Shown: piece by piece, positions 17,694 through 25,088 of the stretch
How the letters are laid out: each line of letters starts with the position of its first letter
Numbering within the stretch: the stretch's first letter is position 1
Origin: Rhabdothermincola sediminis
GTDB lineage: Bacteria > Actinomycetota > Acidimicrobiia > Acidimicrobiales > Acidimicrobilacustridaceae
NCBI RefSeq assembly: GCF_014805525.1
Contig: NZ_JACFSZ010000010.1
Coordinates: 62,001 to 126,000, forward strand
Direction: 5' to 3'
Length of the DNA: 64,000 nt
Notes under the pieces: generated by a model
Databases searched by the model: none
The model's input: only the letters and a program-made list of their open reading frames with translations
Told to the model about the DNA's origin: nothing
Position numbers and translations under genes: made by a program

Positions 17694-18409
17694 CCAGCAC
17701 CCGGACCGCTCCAGCGCGATGCCGAAGTCCACGCCCGGTGTCGTCGCCAGCCACGGGCTCCGGTGGGAGACTCCAAGACATCGACCCGTTGCCCCCGGCC
17801 CTGCCGCCCAGCGCCCGCGTGAGGGAGGACGACCTCACCCAGGCGAGCGACGCCCAGCTGGTGGTCGCCATCGGCCGTTGGCGCCAGGACGCCCTTGCAG
17901 AGGCCTACCGCCGTCACGGCGGCGCCGTGTTCGCGCTCGCCTGCCGGGTGCTCACCGACCGGCTGCTGGCCGAGGAGGTCGCGCAGGACGTCTTCGTGCG
18001 GCTCTGGCACGAGCCGGGCCGGTTCGATCCCCAGCGCGGCAGCCTGCGATCCTTCCTCCTCGCCCACGCCCACAACCGTGCCGTGGACATCGTGCGCTCC
18101 GAAGAGGCGCGGCGCGGGCGGGAGCGGCGCCAGCACCAAGAGCGCGTCCGGGTCAGCGCAGGTGAAGACGTCGAGGGTGACGTCTGGGACCTCACCGTCG
18201 CCGAGCACGTCCGCGACGCGCTGGGCCTGCTCCCTCCCGGTGAGCGGCAGGCGATCGAGATGGCGTACTTCGGCGGCAAGACCTACCGGCAGGTCGCCGC
18301 CAGCCTGGGCGAGCCCGAAGGCACCGTGAAGAGCCGCATCCGTTCGGGACTTCGCCGCCTGCGCGACAACCTTGCCGACCTGGTGTGGGAGGACAGCCGT
18401 GAACCATGA
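17690..18409 (+). CDS. ECF RNA polymerase sigma factor (second copy)
   Basis: 239 residues if started at the ATG that overlaps the preceding stop. The first 43 residues are low complexity, and alignment with the first copy begins at a GTG at 17819 (VREDDLTQASDAQL), which may be the true start. It has both ECF regions (EEVAQDVFVRLW, AHNRAVDIVR; then LLPPGERQAIEMAYFGGKTYRQVA). It is strongly similar to the sigma at 16375, so the module was duplicated in tandem and has since diverged. Confidence 0.9.
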   Translation: MTSTRTAPARCRSPRPVSSPATGSGGRLQDIDPLPPALPPSARVREDDLTQASDAQLVVAIGRWRQDALAEAYRRHGGAVFALACRVLTDRLLAEEVAQDVFVRLWHEPGRFDPQRGSLRSFLLAHAHNRAVDIVRSEEARRGRERRQHQERVRVSAGEDVEGDVWDLTVAEHVRDALGLLPPGERQAIEMAYFGGKTYRQVAASLGEPEGTVKSRIRSGLRRLRDNLADLVWEDSREP

Positions 18410-19127
18410 CGAGATCAGCGACCTCCTCGGGGCCTACGCCCTCGACGCCGTCGACCCCGACGAGCACGCCGCCGTGGACACCCACCTGCGCGAATGCGCA
18501 CGCTGCCGGGCCGAAGTGCAGGACCACCGGGAGACGGCCGCACTGCTGACCCCCAGCAGCGGCGACGCCCCCGAGCACCTCTGGCAGCGCATCGCCGGCT
18601 CGCTCGAGGCATCCCCGCCCGGGCCCCGGCTGGCCCCCGTCGAGGGCGGCACGCTCGAACGCCCCCGGCGGGTGGCTCGAGCGATGGTCGCAGCCCTCGC
18701 CGCGGCCGCCGTGATCGTCGCGGTGCTCGGCGTTCAGGTGCGCGAACAGGACCAGCGGATCGACCAGCTCCAGAGCGCCCTGCAGGACCCGCTGGGCCCA
18801 GCGTTCCAGGCCGCGCTCACTGACCCGCGCTCCCAGGTGTTCGAGCTGGCCTCCGACGACGGGCAGCTCACGCTCCGGGGGGTCATCGCAGCCGACGGGA
18901 CCGGATACCTGGCCGCCGCGGCGCTGCCCCGCCTCAGCCGTGACCGCACCTACCAGCTGTGGGGCGCGACGGGCGACCAGCTGATCTCCCTTGGGGTCCT
19001 CGGACCGCACCCCGATATCGTCACGTTCCCCGCCGACCCCTACACCGCCTTCGCCGTCACCGAGGAGGACCGGGCCGGGGTCGTCGCGTCCACCAACGCG
19101 CCGGTGGTCGTCGGCAGCACCACCTGA
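18399..19127 (+). CDS. RskA-type anti-sigma factor (second copy)
   Basis: 242 residues from a GTG at 18399, overlapping the sigma stop by 11 bases. It has THLRECARCRAEV (zinc anti-sigma motif), one membrane segment (about residues 93-111) and an external domain with GYLAAAALPRLSRDRTYQLWG. The architecture matches the first copy throughout. The ATG at 18406 is out of frame and was not used. It completes a translationally coupled sigma/anti-sigma/sigma/anti-sigma operon. Confidence 0.9.
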   Translation: MNHDEISDLLGAYALDAVDPDEHAAVDTHLRECARCRAEVQDHRETAALLTPSSGDAPEHLWQRIAGSLEASPPGPRLAPVEGGTLERPRRVARAMVAALAAAAVIVAVLGVQVREQDQRIDQLQSALQDPLGPAFQAALTDPRSQVFELASDDGQLTLRGVIAADGTGYLAAAALPRLSRDRTYQLWGATGDQLISLGVLGPHPDIVTFPADPYTAFAVTEEDRAGVVASTNAPVVVGSTT

Positions 19128-19195
19128 GACGGCCACCGGATCGGTCAGCATCGAGCGTGCGGTCGTTGCGAGCAGGCTGACCAGGAAGGTCGACG

Positions 19196-19957
19196 GTGGC
19201 GCCAGTGCCCTCGCGCATGCAGTTCTCGGTGGGTGTCGTCGACGATGACGACGATCTGCGTGCGCTCGTCCGCCTCACCCTCGAGCTGAGCAGCCGCTAC
19301 CACGTCGTCGGCGAGGCGCCCGACGCCGAGACCGCACTCGCGGTCATCGAGGCCGAGGTACCCGACATCGTCGTGCTCGACCTCGGGCTGGCCGACATCG
19401 CCGGGCACGAGCTCATCCCCCGCATCCTCGACATCGCAGGCGACACGCGGGTGGTCGTCTTCACCGGCACCGACCCACAAGACCAGCACCTGAGCCGCTC
19501 GACCGGCGCCACAGACTACGTGGTCAAGGGCGACATCGACCACCTCCTCGCAGCGCTCAACCAGATCGGAGACCGCCCACCCACACGAGCGACCCGCCGC
19601 TTCGCGGCGACACCACCGAGCGTCCCCGGCGCCCGCCAGTTCCTCGCCGACACCTGCCGGCGCTAGCGGTGCGGCGACGAGAGCGAGACTGCCACGCTGA
19701 TCGTGAGCGAGCTGGTCACCAACGCCATGATCCACGCCAGCTCCCCGACGGACGTGACCCTGTCCCTCGCTGGAAGCGTCCTGCGCGTCGAGGTCGCCGA
19801 CGAATCGAACCGAAGCCCCGATCCCCAGGTCCTCGACCCGGCATCCGAGGGCGGCCGCGGCATGTTCCTCGTCGCCGCCATGAGCCAAGCCTGGGGCGTC
19901 GAGGCCGGCGAGCACGGCAAGGTCGTGTGGGCCGAACTCGCCGTGACGCAACGCTGA
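19196..19957 (+). pseudogene. receiver domain fused to anti-sigma-type HATPase, broken by an in-frame TAG
   Basis: A GTG at 19196 with AGGAAGG upstream opens a receiver domain: acidic pocket at D16-D18, phospho-acceptor D62 (VLDLGLAD), T90 and K111. A linker ends in GARQFLADTCRR and then TAG (19664-19666). The same frame continues with RCGDESETATLIVSELVTNAMIHA and GGRGMFLVAAMSQ, the N and G boxes of an RsbW-like HATPase. The family normally reads through this point with Trp, so TGG to TAG is the simplest explanation. A GTG at 19703 could restart a shortened HATPase of 84 residues. Confidence 0.72.
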
Positions 19958-20013
19958 CGGCCTTGCCGGCCCGGCCGCCGACGAGTTCCCTCGACTCGCC
20001 GCCGTGGGACCGG

Positions 20014-20533
20014 TCAGCAGAGGTTGCCGTAGATGCGCAGCCCAGCCAGCCCCGGCAGCGCCGAGAACCGCTGGTCCATGCGGGACACGACACGCCTGCC
20101 GTCGTCGCCACTCGCGAGATAGCCGAGCAACCGATCGAACTCCTCCGGACGCTTGTAGCCGTCACCGACCCCCACCGGCGTCCACGCCCGCGTGAGGACC
20201 TGGCGCACCGCGACCCGCGCCAGCGGGCTGGCCGCCAGACGCCATTCCGCCTACAGCAGGTAGAAGCTGTAATGGCGCGACTCCTGCGCCGCGACACGCC
20301 CCAGGAGCGTCGCCAGCAGCGGATGGCCGCAGCGGGCGGCCAGCAACCGGTAACCGGTCAACGTCAACAGCTCATTCGCCGCTCACCAGGTCATGTGCGC
20401 AGCCGCGACCACGGTCCCGACCGGCCCGGCGATCCGAGCCAGGCCCCGCTCCCGCGCCGGCGCCACCGCCGGCGGCGCCGTCTGCCGGGGCGGCACGACA
20501 ACGCCAGCGTGCTCGCGGTAGCAGCGCAAGAAC
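20014..20533 (-). pseudogene. ferritin-like protein remnant, truncated at the xfp junction
   Basis: Frame-consistent similarity to the ferritin-like protein at 15466-16311 runs from [12 protein letters not shown] at the junction through AAHMTW, a [37 protein letters not shown], a TAG, then AEWRLAASPLARVAV and the C-terminus at 20014. The N-terminal third is missing, cut off where xfp begins. With two stops and a missing 5' end it cannot be functional. It marks the right-hand edge of the inserted segment. Confidence 0.75.
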
Positions 20534-21615
20534 CGGGTTGGCTCCCATGCGACGGTCGCCGGTGCGGCTCGCGGCGAGGACGTCGGGGACGGGACGGCCT
20601 CGACGGTCGAAGAGCTCCTCGGGCCGGTAGCTGCGCAACCACTGCTCGAGGATCGCCAGGTGCGCGGGATCGGTGCGCACGTCCGAGACCGGCACCTGGT
20701 GGGAGTGGAACGTCCCCTCGATCTGCTGGCCATCCACGATCGCCGGGCCGGTCCAGCCCTTCGGGGTGCGCAGGACGAGCGCGGGCCACGCCGGCCGGGC
20801 CCGGACCCCCCGCGCCCTCGCGTCGGCCTGGATGGCGGCGATCGAATCGAAGCAGTGATCGAATGCCGAGGCGAGGTCTCGATGCACGTGGTGGGGATCG
20901 TCTCCGTTGACGAAGACTGGCGCGTAGCCGTGACCCTGGAGGAGGCGGACGATGTCCTCGTCGCTCGAGCGGCCGAGGACCGTGGCGCTGGAGATCTTGT
21001 AGCCGTTGAGGTGCAGGGTCGGCAGCACGGCGCCGTCCCGGGCGGGGTTCAGGAAGCTGATGCCCTTCCACGACCCCTCGAGCGGGCCCGTCTCGGCTTC
21101 GCCGTCACCGATCACGCAGGCGACGACCAGTTCGGGGTGGTCGAACGCCGCGCCGAAGGCGTGGACGAGCGCGTATCCCAGCTCGCCACCCTCGTGGATC
21201 GAGCCCGGCGTGGGGACGCTGACGTGGCTGGGAACACCGCCGGGCGTCGAGAACTGGCGGAAGAGCCGGAGCATGCCGGCTGCATCCAGCGAGACGTCCG
21301 GGTAGATCGCCGAGTACGTGCCTTCGAGGTAGACGTTGGCCAGGATGGCCGGGCCACCGTGCCCCGGGCCGGTCACGAGCAGCACGCTCGACCCTCGCTC
21401 GCGGATCACCCGGTTGAGATGGGTGTAGATGATGTTGAGCCCAGGCGAGGTGCCCCAGTGGCCGAGCAACCGCGGCTTGATGTGCCCTGCCTCGAGCGGT
21501 TGGGTGAGCAGCGGGTTGTCGCGCAGGTAGATCTGGCCCACCGTGAGGTAGTTGGCTGCACGCCAGTGGGCATCGATCCGCCGGAGCTCTCGTCACTCAG
21601 GACCCCCTCGGCCAC
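20534..21615 (-). pseudogene. xfp: phosphoketolase, N-terminal fragment (first part of split xfp)
   Basis: It contains the hallmark [59 protein letters not shown] and HLNGYKISS motifs and ends abruptly at RMGANP (20534). The start is probably the GTG at 21615 (VAEGVLSDE); a one-base deletion near 21590 then shifts the frame before [22 protein letters not shown]. Phosphoketolase makes acetyl phosphate for AckA. Loss of the middle, two frame lesions and separation by about 8 kb show that the gene is dead. Confidence 0.88.
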
Positions 21616-21702
21616 CAGGCTCGGCTGGTCGTGGCTGGAGCCAATGCTCCGGGACCTTACCCATCCTTCCCGCGGCCGTGACCGCCGGCGAGCTGGCCGT
21701 GA

Positions 21703-22398
21703 TCAGCTCGGCGATGCCTGCTCCCCGAGGTAGCCGCTCAGCTCCTCGTCGTCGATGCGCCGGAAGGCCCGGCGGCCGTTGGTGCGCGACAGCACGGCTG
21801 CTTCCAGCTCGCTCGGCCCGATGCTCCGCTCGGGCCCCGCCAGGGCCTGCACCGTGACCCTCACCGCCTCGTCGAGGGGCAGTCCTGCTCGCCAGGTCTC
21901 CTGGAGCCTCGCGGCGATCGCCTCCGCTTCGCCGCCGAGGACGGTGACGTTCTCCTCGTCCATCACGGTGCCGTCGTAGAGGATGTGGAAGAGCTGGTCC
22001 CCGCCCGGCTCGGCACCGACTTCGGCCACCAGGATCTCGACCTCCATGGGCTTCATCTCGTGGGTGAAGATCTGGCCGAGGATCTGCGCGTACTGGTTGG
22101 CCAGGCTGCGAGCGTCGACGTCCTCCCGGCTGTAGGCATAACCCTTGAGATCGGCGGCGCGGATGCCGGCGATGCGCAGCTGGTCGAACTCGTTGTACTT
22201 GCCGACACCGGCGAACGCGATCCGGTCGTAGATCTCGCTGATCTTTCGCAGCGTCGAGGAGGGGTTCTCGGCGCAGATCAGGATGCCCTGGTCGTAGAGC
22301 ACGGCCGCGAGGCTCCGGCCCCGCGCGATGCCCTTGCGGGCGTAGTCAGCCCGGTCCTTCATGACCTGCTCGGGGGCGACGTAGAAGGGCATGGTCAT
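21703..22398 (-). CDS. prcA: 20S proteasome alpha subunit PrcA
   Basis: 231 residues, start in a four-base ATGA overlap with the prcB stop; a second Met (MPFYVAPEQ) two codons on is an equally good start. MKDRADYARKGIARGRS and GVGKYNEFDQLR match actinobacterial alpha subunits, and there is no catalytic N-terminal Thr, as expected. Alpha rings cap the proteasome core and form the gate to which the Mpa C-terminus docks. In typical clusters pafA follows directly; here the broken xfp fragment does. Confidence 0.95.
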   Translation of the reverse strand: MTMPFYVAPEQVMKDRADYARKGIARGRSLAAVLYDQGILICAENPSSTLRKISEIYDRIAFAGVGKYNEFDQLRIAGIRAADLKGYAYSREDVDARSLANQYAQILGQIFTHEMKPMEVEILVAEVGAEPGGDQLFHILYDGTVMDEENVTVLGGEAEAIAARLQETWRAGLPLDEAVRVTVQALAGPERSIGPSELEAAVLSRTNGRRAFRRIDDEELSGYLGEQASPS

Positions 22399-23231
22399 CG
22401 CTCGCCACCACCTTCGGTCGTGGTCTCCGGCAACCGGGGTGCGGTGGCTTCGCGCTCGGTGAGGGTGGCCACCAGGTCCTGGAAGCGCTCGGCCACTTCG
22501 TCATCGGCCAGGCGCTCGAAGCCGCTGCTGGTGATGGTGGCGATCACCGGGTAGATGCCCCGGACCAGGTCCGGTCCGCCGGTGGCCGAGTCCTCGTCGG
22601 CGGCCTCGAAGAGGGCTGTGATCGCCAGGTCCACCGCGCCACCCCGATCCATGCCTTCCCGGTAGCCCAGCTTGATCACCGTGCTGGCATGGAGGCTCCC
22701 CGATCCACTGGCGGCGAAGCGGGTCTCCTCGTAGCGGCCCCCGGTCAGGTCGTACTCGAAGAGGCGGCCCGCTCGCCGGTGGGTGTCGTAGCCGGCGAAG
22801 AGTGGTACGACACCGAGTCCCTGCATCGCCGCCGGGAGGTTCGATCGCACCATCTGGGCCAGGGTGTTCGCCTTGCCCTCCAGGCTGAGCGCCGTCCCCT
22901 CGACCTTCTCGTAGTGCTCGAGCTGGAGCTGGAACAGCTTGACCATCTCCATCGCCGGCCCGGCCGCGCCGGCGATCGCCACCCCGGAGTGACGATCGGC
23001 CGGGAAGACCTTCTCGATGGCCCGGTGGGAGATGAAGTTGCCAGCCGTGGCCCGCCGGTCACCAGCCATCACCACGCCGTCGGCGTAGCGGATGGCCACC
23101 ACCGTCGTGCCGTGGGCGATCTCGATCCGCTCGCCAGGCGACAGGGTGGGTACCGGCGGTGCCAATCCGACCCGCCGCAGCAGCTCGGTGAAGCTCGGTC
23201 CGGGATCGTCACCCGGCGTGAAGAACGGCAT
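22395..23231 (-). CDS. prcB: 20S proteasome beta subunit PrcB
   Basis: 278 residues from the ATG at 23231 (MPFFTPGDDPG); a GTG two codons upstream is possible. The propeptide ends at Gly41, and the mature protein would begin at Thr42 (GTTVVAIRY), the nucleophile. The catalytic Asp and Lys positions are in MAGDRRATAG and AIEKVFPAD. It forms the proteolytic inner rings. It is translationally coupled to prcA and lies 91 bases downstream of pup. Confidence 0.95.
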   Translation of the reverse strand: MPFFTPGDDPGPSFTELLRRVGLAPPVPTLSPGERIEIAHGTTVVAIRYADGVVMAGDRRATAGNFISHRAIEKVFPADRHSGVAIAGAAGPAMEMVKLFQLQLEHYEKVEGTALSLEGKANTLAQMVRSNLPAAMQGLGVVPLFAGYDTHRRAGRLFEYDLTGGRYEETRFAASGSGSLHASTVIKLGYREGMDRGGAVDLAITALFEAADEDSATGGPDLVRGIYPVIATITSSGFERLADDEVAERFQDLVATLTEREATAPRLPETTTEGGGER

Positions 23232-23322
23232 GCTCACGGACGAGCAGGCTACAAGGTGCCGTCGCGGCGGTGACCAGTCACCTCCCGAGGGCCCGCTCAC
23301 ACCGCCTGGCCGCAGAAGCCGG

Positions 23323-23517
23323 CTACTCGCCGCCCTTCTGCACGTACGACTTCACGAACTCCTCAGCGTTGGTCTCCAGGACGTCGTCGATCTCGTCCAG
23401 CAGCTCGTCCAGCTCAGCCTTGAGCTTCTCGCCGCGCTCGGTCGTGACGGGGGCGTCGTCGACCTCGACGTCCTCGCGTTCCTTCGCCGGCTTCTTGATC
23501 TGCTCCCGTTCAGCCAT
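23323..23517 (-). CDS. pup: prokaryotic ubiquitin-like protein Pup (Glu-ending form)
   Basis: 64 residues from the ATG at 23517 (MAEREQIKK). The protein is charged and low in hydrophobics, with the coiled-coil segment that binds Mpa (about 27-55) and FVKSYVQKGGE at the end. The C-terminus is Gly-Gly-Glu, not the Gly-Gly-Gln of mycobacteria, so PafA can use it without deamidation by Dop. It is the tag for proteasomal degradation. It lies between dop and prcB in the conserved order. Confidence 0.96.
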   Translation of the reverse strand: MAEREQIKKPAKEREDVEVDDAPVTTERGEKLKAELDELLDEIDDVLETNAEEFVKSYVQKGGE

Positions 23518-23552
23518 CAACCACTCACTCCGTCGCTCGTCGCGGTCCGCGC

Positions 23553-25067
23553 CTACGACCCGAGCCGCTCCAGCAGCTCCGCCGACGTCGAACACTCTGC
23601 CAACAACGTACCCACCTGCGCCGCTGTTCCACGCGTCGGCTCCATCATCGGGACCCGGCGGAGGGGATCCTGGCCGACGTCGAAAACCAGCGAGTCCCAG
23701 TTGGCGGCCACGACGTCATCGGCCCACCGTTGGAGGCACTTGCCACGGAAGTAGGCCCGGGTGTCGGTGGGGGGCTCGGTGATCGCCTCCCGGACCTCCT
23801 CGTCGGTGGTCAGCCGCTCGAGGCCCACCCGAGCCGCCAGGGAGCGCTCGGGGCGGAGGTCATGGTACTGGAGATCCATCGCTGCTAGACGGGCATCGTC
23901 CCACCGGAGGCCGTGGCGCTCGCGGTAGCCCTCGATCAGCCGGTACTTGGCGACCCAGTCGAGCTGCGAGGCCAGTGACCCCGGATCGGTCTCGAGGCCC
24001 GTGAGCACGGCCTCCCAGCGGCGGAGCACCTCCTGGCCGGTGGACTCGCCCACGCACTCCAGGCCGAATGCGTCGGCGTACTTGCGGGCCCGGTCGTAGA
24101 GCTCCCATTGCACCTCGAGCGCCGTGATCGACGAGCCGTCGACGAGCTCGAGCGGCTCGGTCAGCGTGAGGTCGTAGCTCACCTGGCGGAGGGCCCAGAC
24201 GGGCGTGTTGAACACCAGCTCCCGTGTCAGGAAGTCGTCCTCGACCATCGCCAGCACCAGCGCGGTGGTGCCCACCTTCAGGAAGGTCGAGACCTCGGAC
24301 AGGTTGGCATCCCCCACGATGACGTGCAGGCGCCGGTACTTCTGCGCGTCGGAATGCGGCTCGTCGCGGGTGTTCACGATCGGTCGCTTGAGCGTCGTCT
24401 CGAGGCCGACCTCCTCCTCGAAGAAGTCGGCCCGCTGTGAGAGCTGGAAGGGGATCTGCTCCGCGGTCATCCCGGCGACCTCGGTGCCCACCTTGCCTGC
24501 GCCGGTGAACACCTGCCGGGTGATGAAGTGGGCCATCGCGTGCACGACGATGCGCCCGAAGGGCACGTGGCGGTCCATGAGGTAGTTCTCGTGACAGCCG
24601 TAGGAGTTGCCCTTGCGGTCGCTGTTGTTCTTGTAGACGACGATCTCCTGGCCTCCGGGCAACAGCCGGCGGGCAGCTTCCATCGATTGCTTGAGGATCT
24701 CTTCCGCCGCGCGGTCGTAGACCACCACCGAGCGGGCGTCGGCGCACTCGGGTGTGGACAGTTCCGGGTGTGCGTGGTCTACGTAGTACCGGGCACCGTT
24801 GGTCAGGACGGCGTTGACGAGGTGGGTCTCCACCTCGGGCGCCATCGCGCCGGCGGCCTGGATGCCTCGAGCGTCGTTGCCCGGTGATTCGTCCTCGAAG
24901 TCCCAGCCGACCTTGGACGACACGGACTCGCCACCGCGTGCTCGGACCATCTCGTTGACGTAGGCGTTGATCAACATGGAAGACGCCGCAATGGGATTGG
25001 AGTCGGCCGCGCCGCGAAGCACGATGCCGTACTCCGTCTCGACACCGCAGATCTTCTTGATCGCCAC
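23553..25067 (-). CDS. dop: depupylase/deamidase of Pup (Dop)
   Basis: 504 residues. MAIKKICGVETEYGI, VDHAHPELSTPEC (catalytic Asp region), [19 protein letters not shown] and [26 protein letters not shown] identify Dop. It is a paralogue of PafA in the same carboxylate-amine ligase fold and carries the longer N-terminal loop (about residues 38-80) typical of Dop. Because Pup here already ends in Glu, the main role would be removing Pup from tagged proteins. It is 21 bases downstream of mpa. Confidence 0.96.
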   Translation of the reverse strand: MAIKKICGVETEYGIVLRGAADSNPIAASSMLINAYVNEMVRARGGESVSSKVGWDFEDESPGNDARGIQAAGAMAPEVETHLVNAVLTNGARYYVDHAHPELSTPECADARSVVVYDRAAEEILKQSMEAARRLLPGGQEIVVYKNNSDRKGNSYGCHENYLMDRHVPFGRIVVHAMAHFITRQVFTGAGKVGTEVAGMTAEQIPFQLSQRADFFEEEVGLETTLKRPIVNTRDEPHSDAQKYRRLHVIVGDANLSEVSTFLKVGTTALVLAMVEDDFLTRELVFNTPVWALRQVSYDLTLTEPLELVDGSSITALEVQWELYDRARKYADAFGLECVGESTGQEVLRRWEAVLTGLETDPGSLASQLDWVAKYRLIEGYRERHGLRWDDARLAAMDLQYHDLRPERSLAARVGLERLTTDEEVREAITEPPTDTRAYFRGKCLQRWADDVVAANWDSLVFDVGQDPLRRVPMMEPTRGTAAQVGTLLAECSTSAELLERLGS

Positions 25068-25088
25068 CTACGTCAGCCTCGGTGTGTC

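Larger units (their letters stand above)
12602..20533. mobile_element. about 7.9 kb inserted accessory segment splitting phosphoketolase
   Basis: The two phosphoketolase fragments flank this segment on the same strand: the N-terminal part ends at RMGANP (20534) and the C-terminal part starts at NRLDAVFE (12601). By comparison with the family about 60-70 codons are missing between them, so a deletion went with the insertion. Inside are an IS3-type remnant, a truncated secreted-protein start, two lipoproteins, a ferritin-like gene and its decayed relative, two ECF sigma/anti-sigma modules and a broken receiver-HATPase gene. No integrase, tRNA site or obvious flanking direct repeat was seen, so the mechanism may be IS-linked rearrangement rather than a classical island. 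Confidence 0.75.

Noticed and set aside
12602-20533. Prophage or integrative conjugative element
   Set aside because: No integrase, relaxase, capsid or lysis gene is present; only a defective IS is seen.
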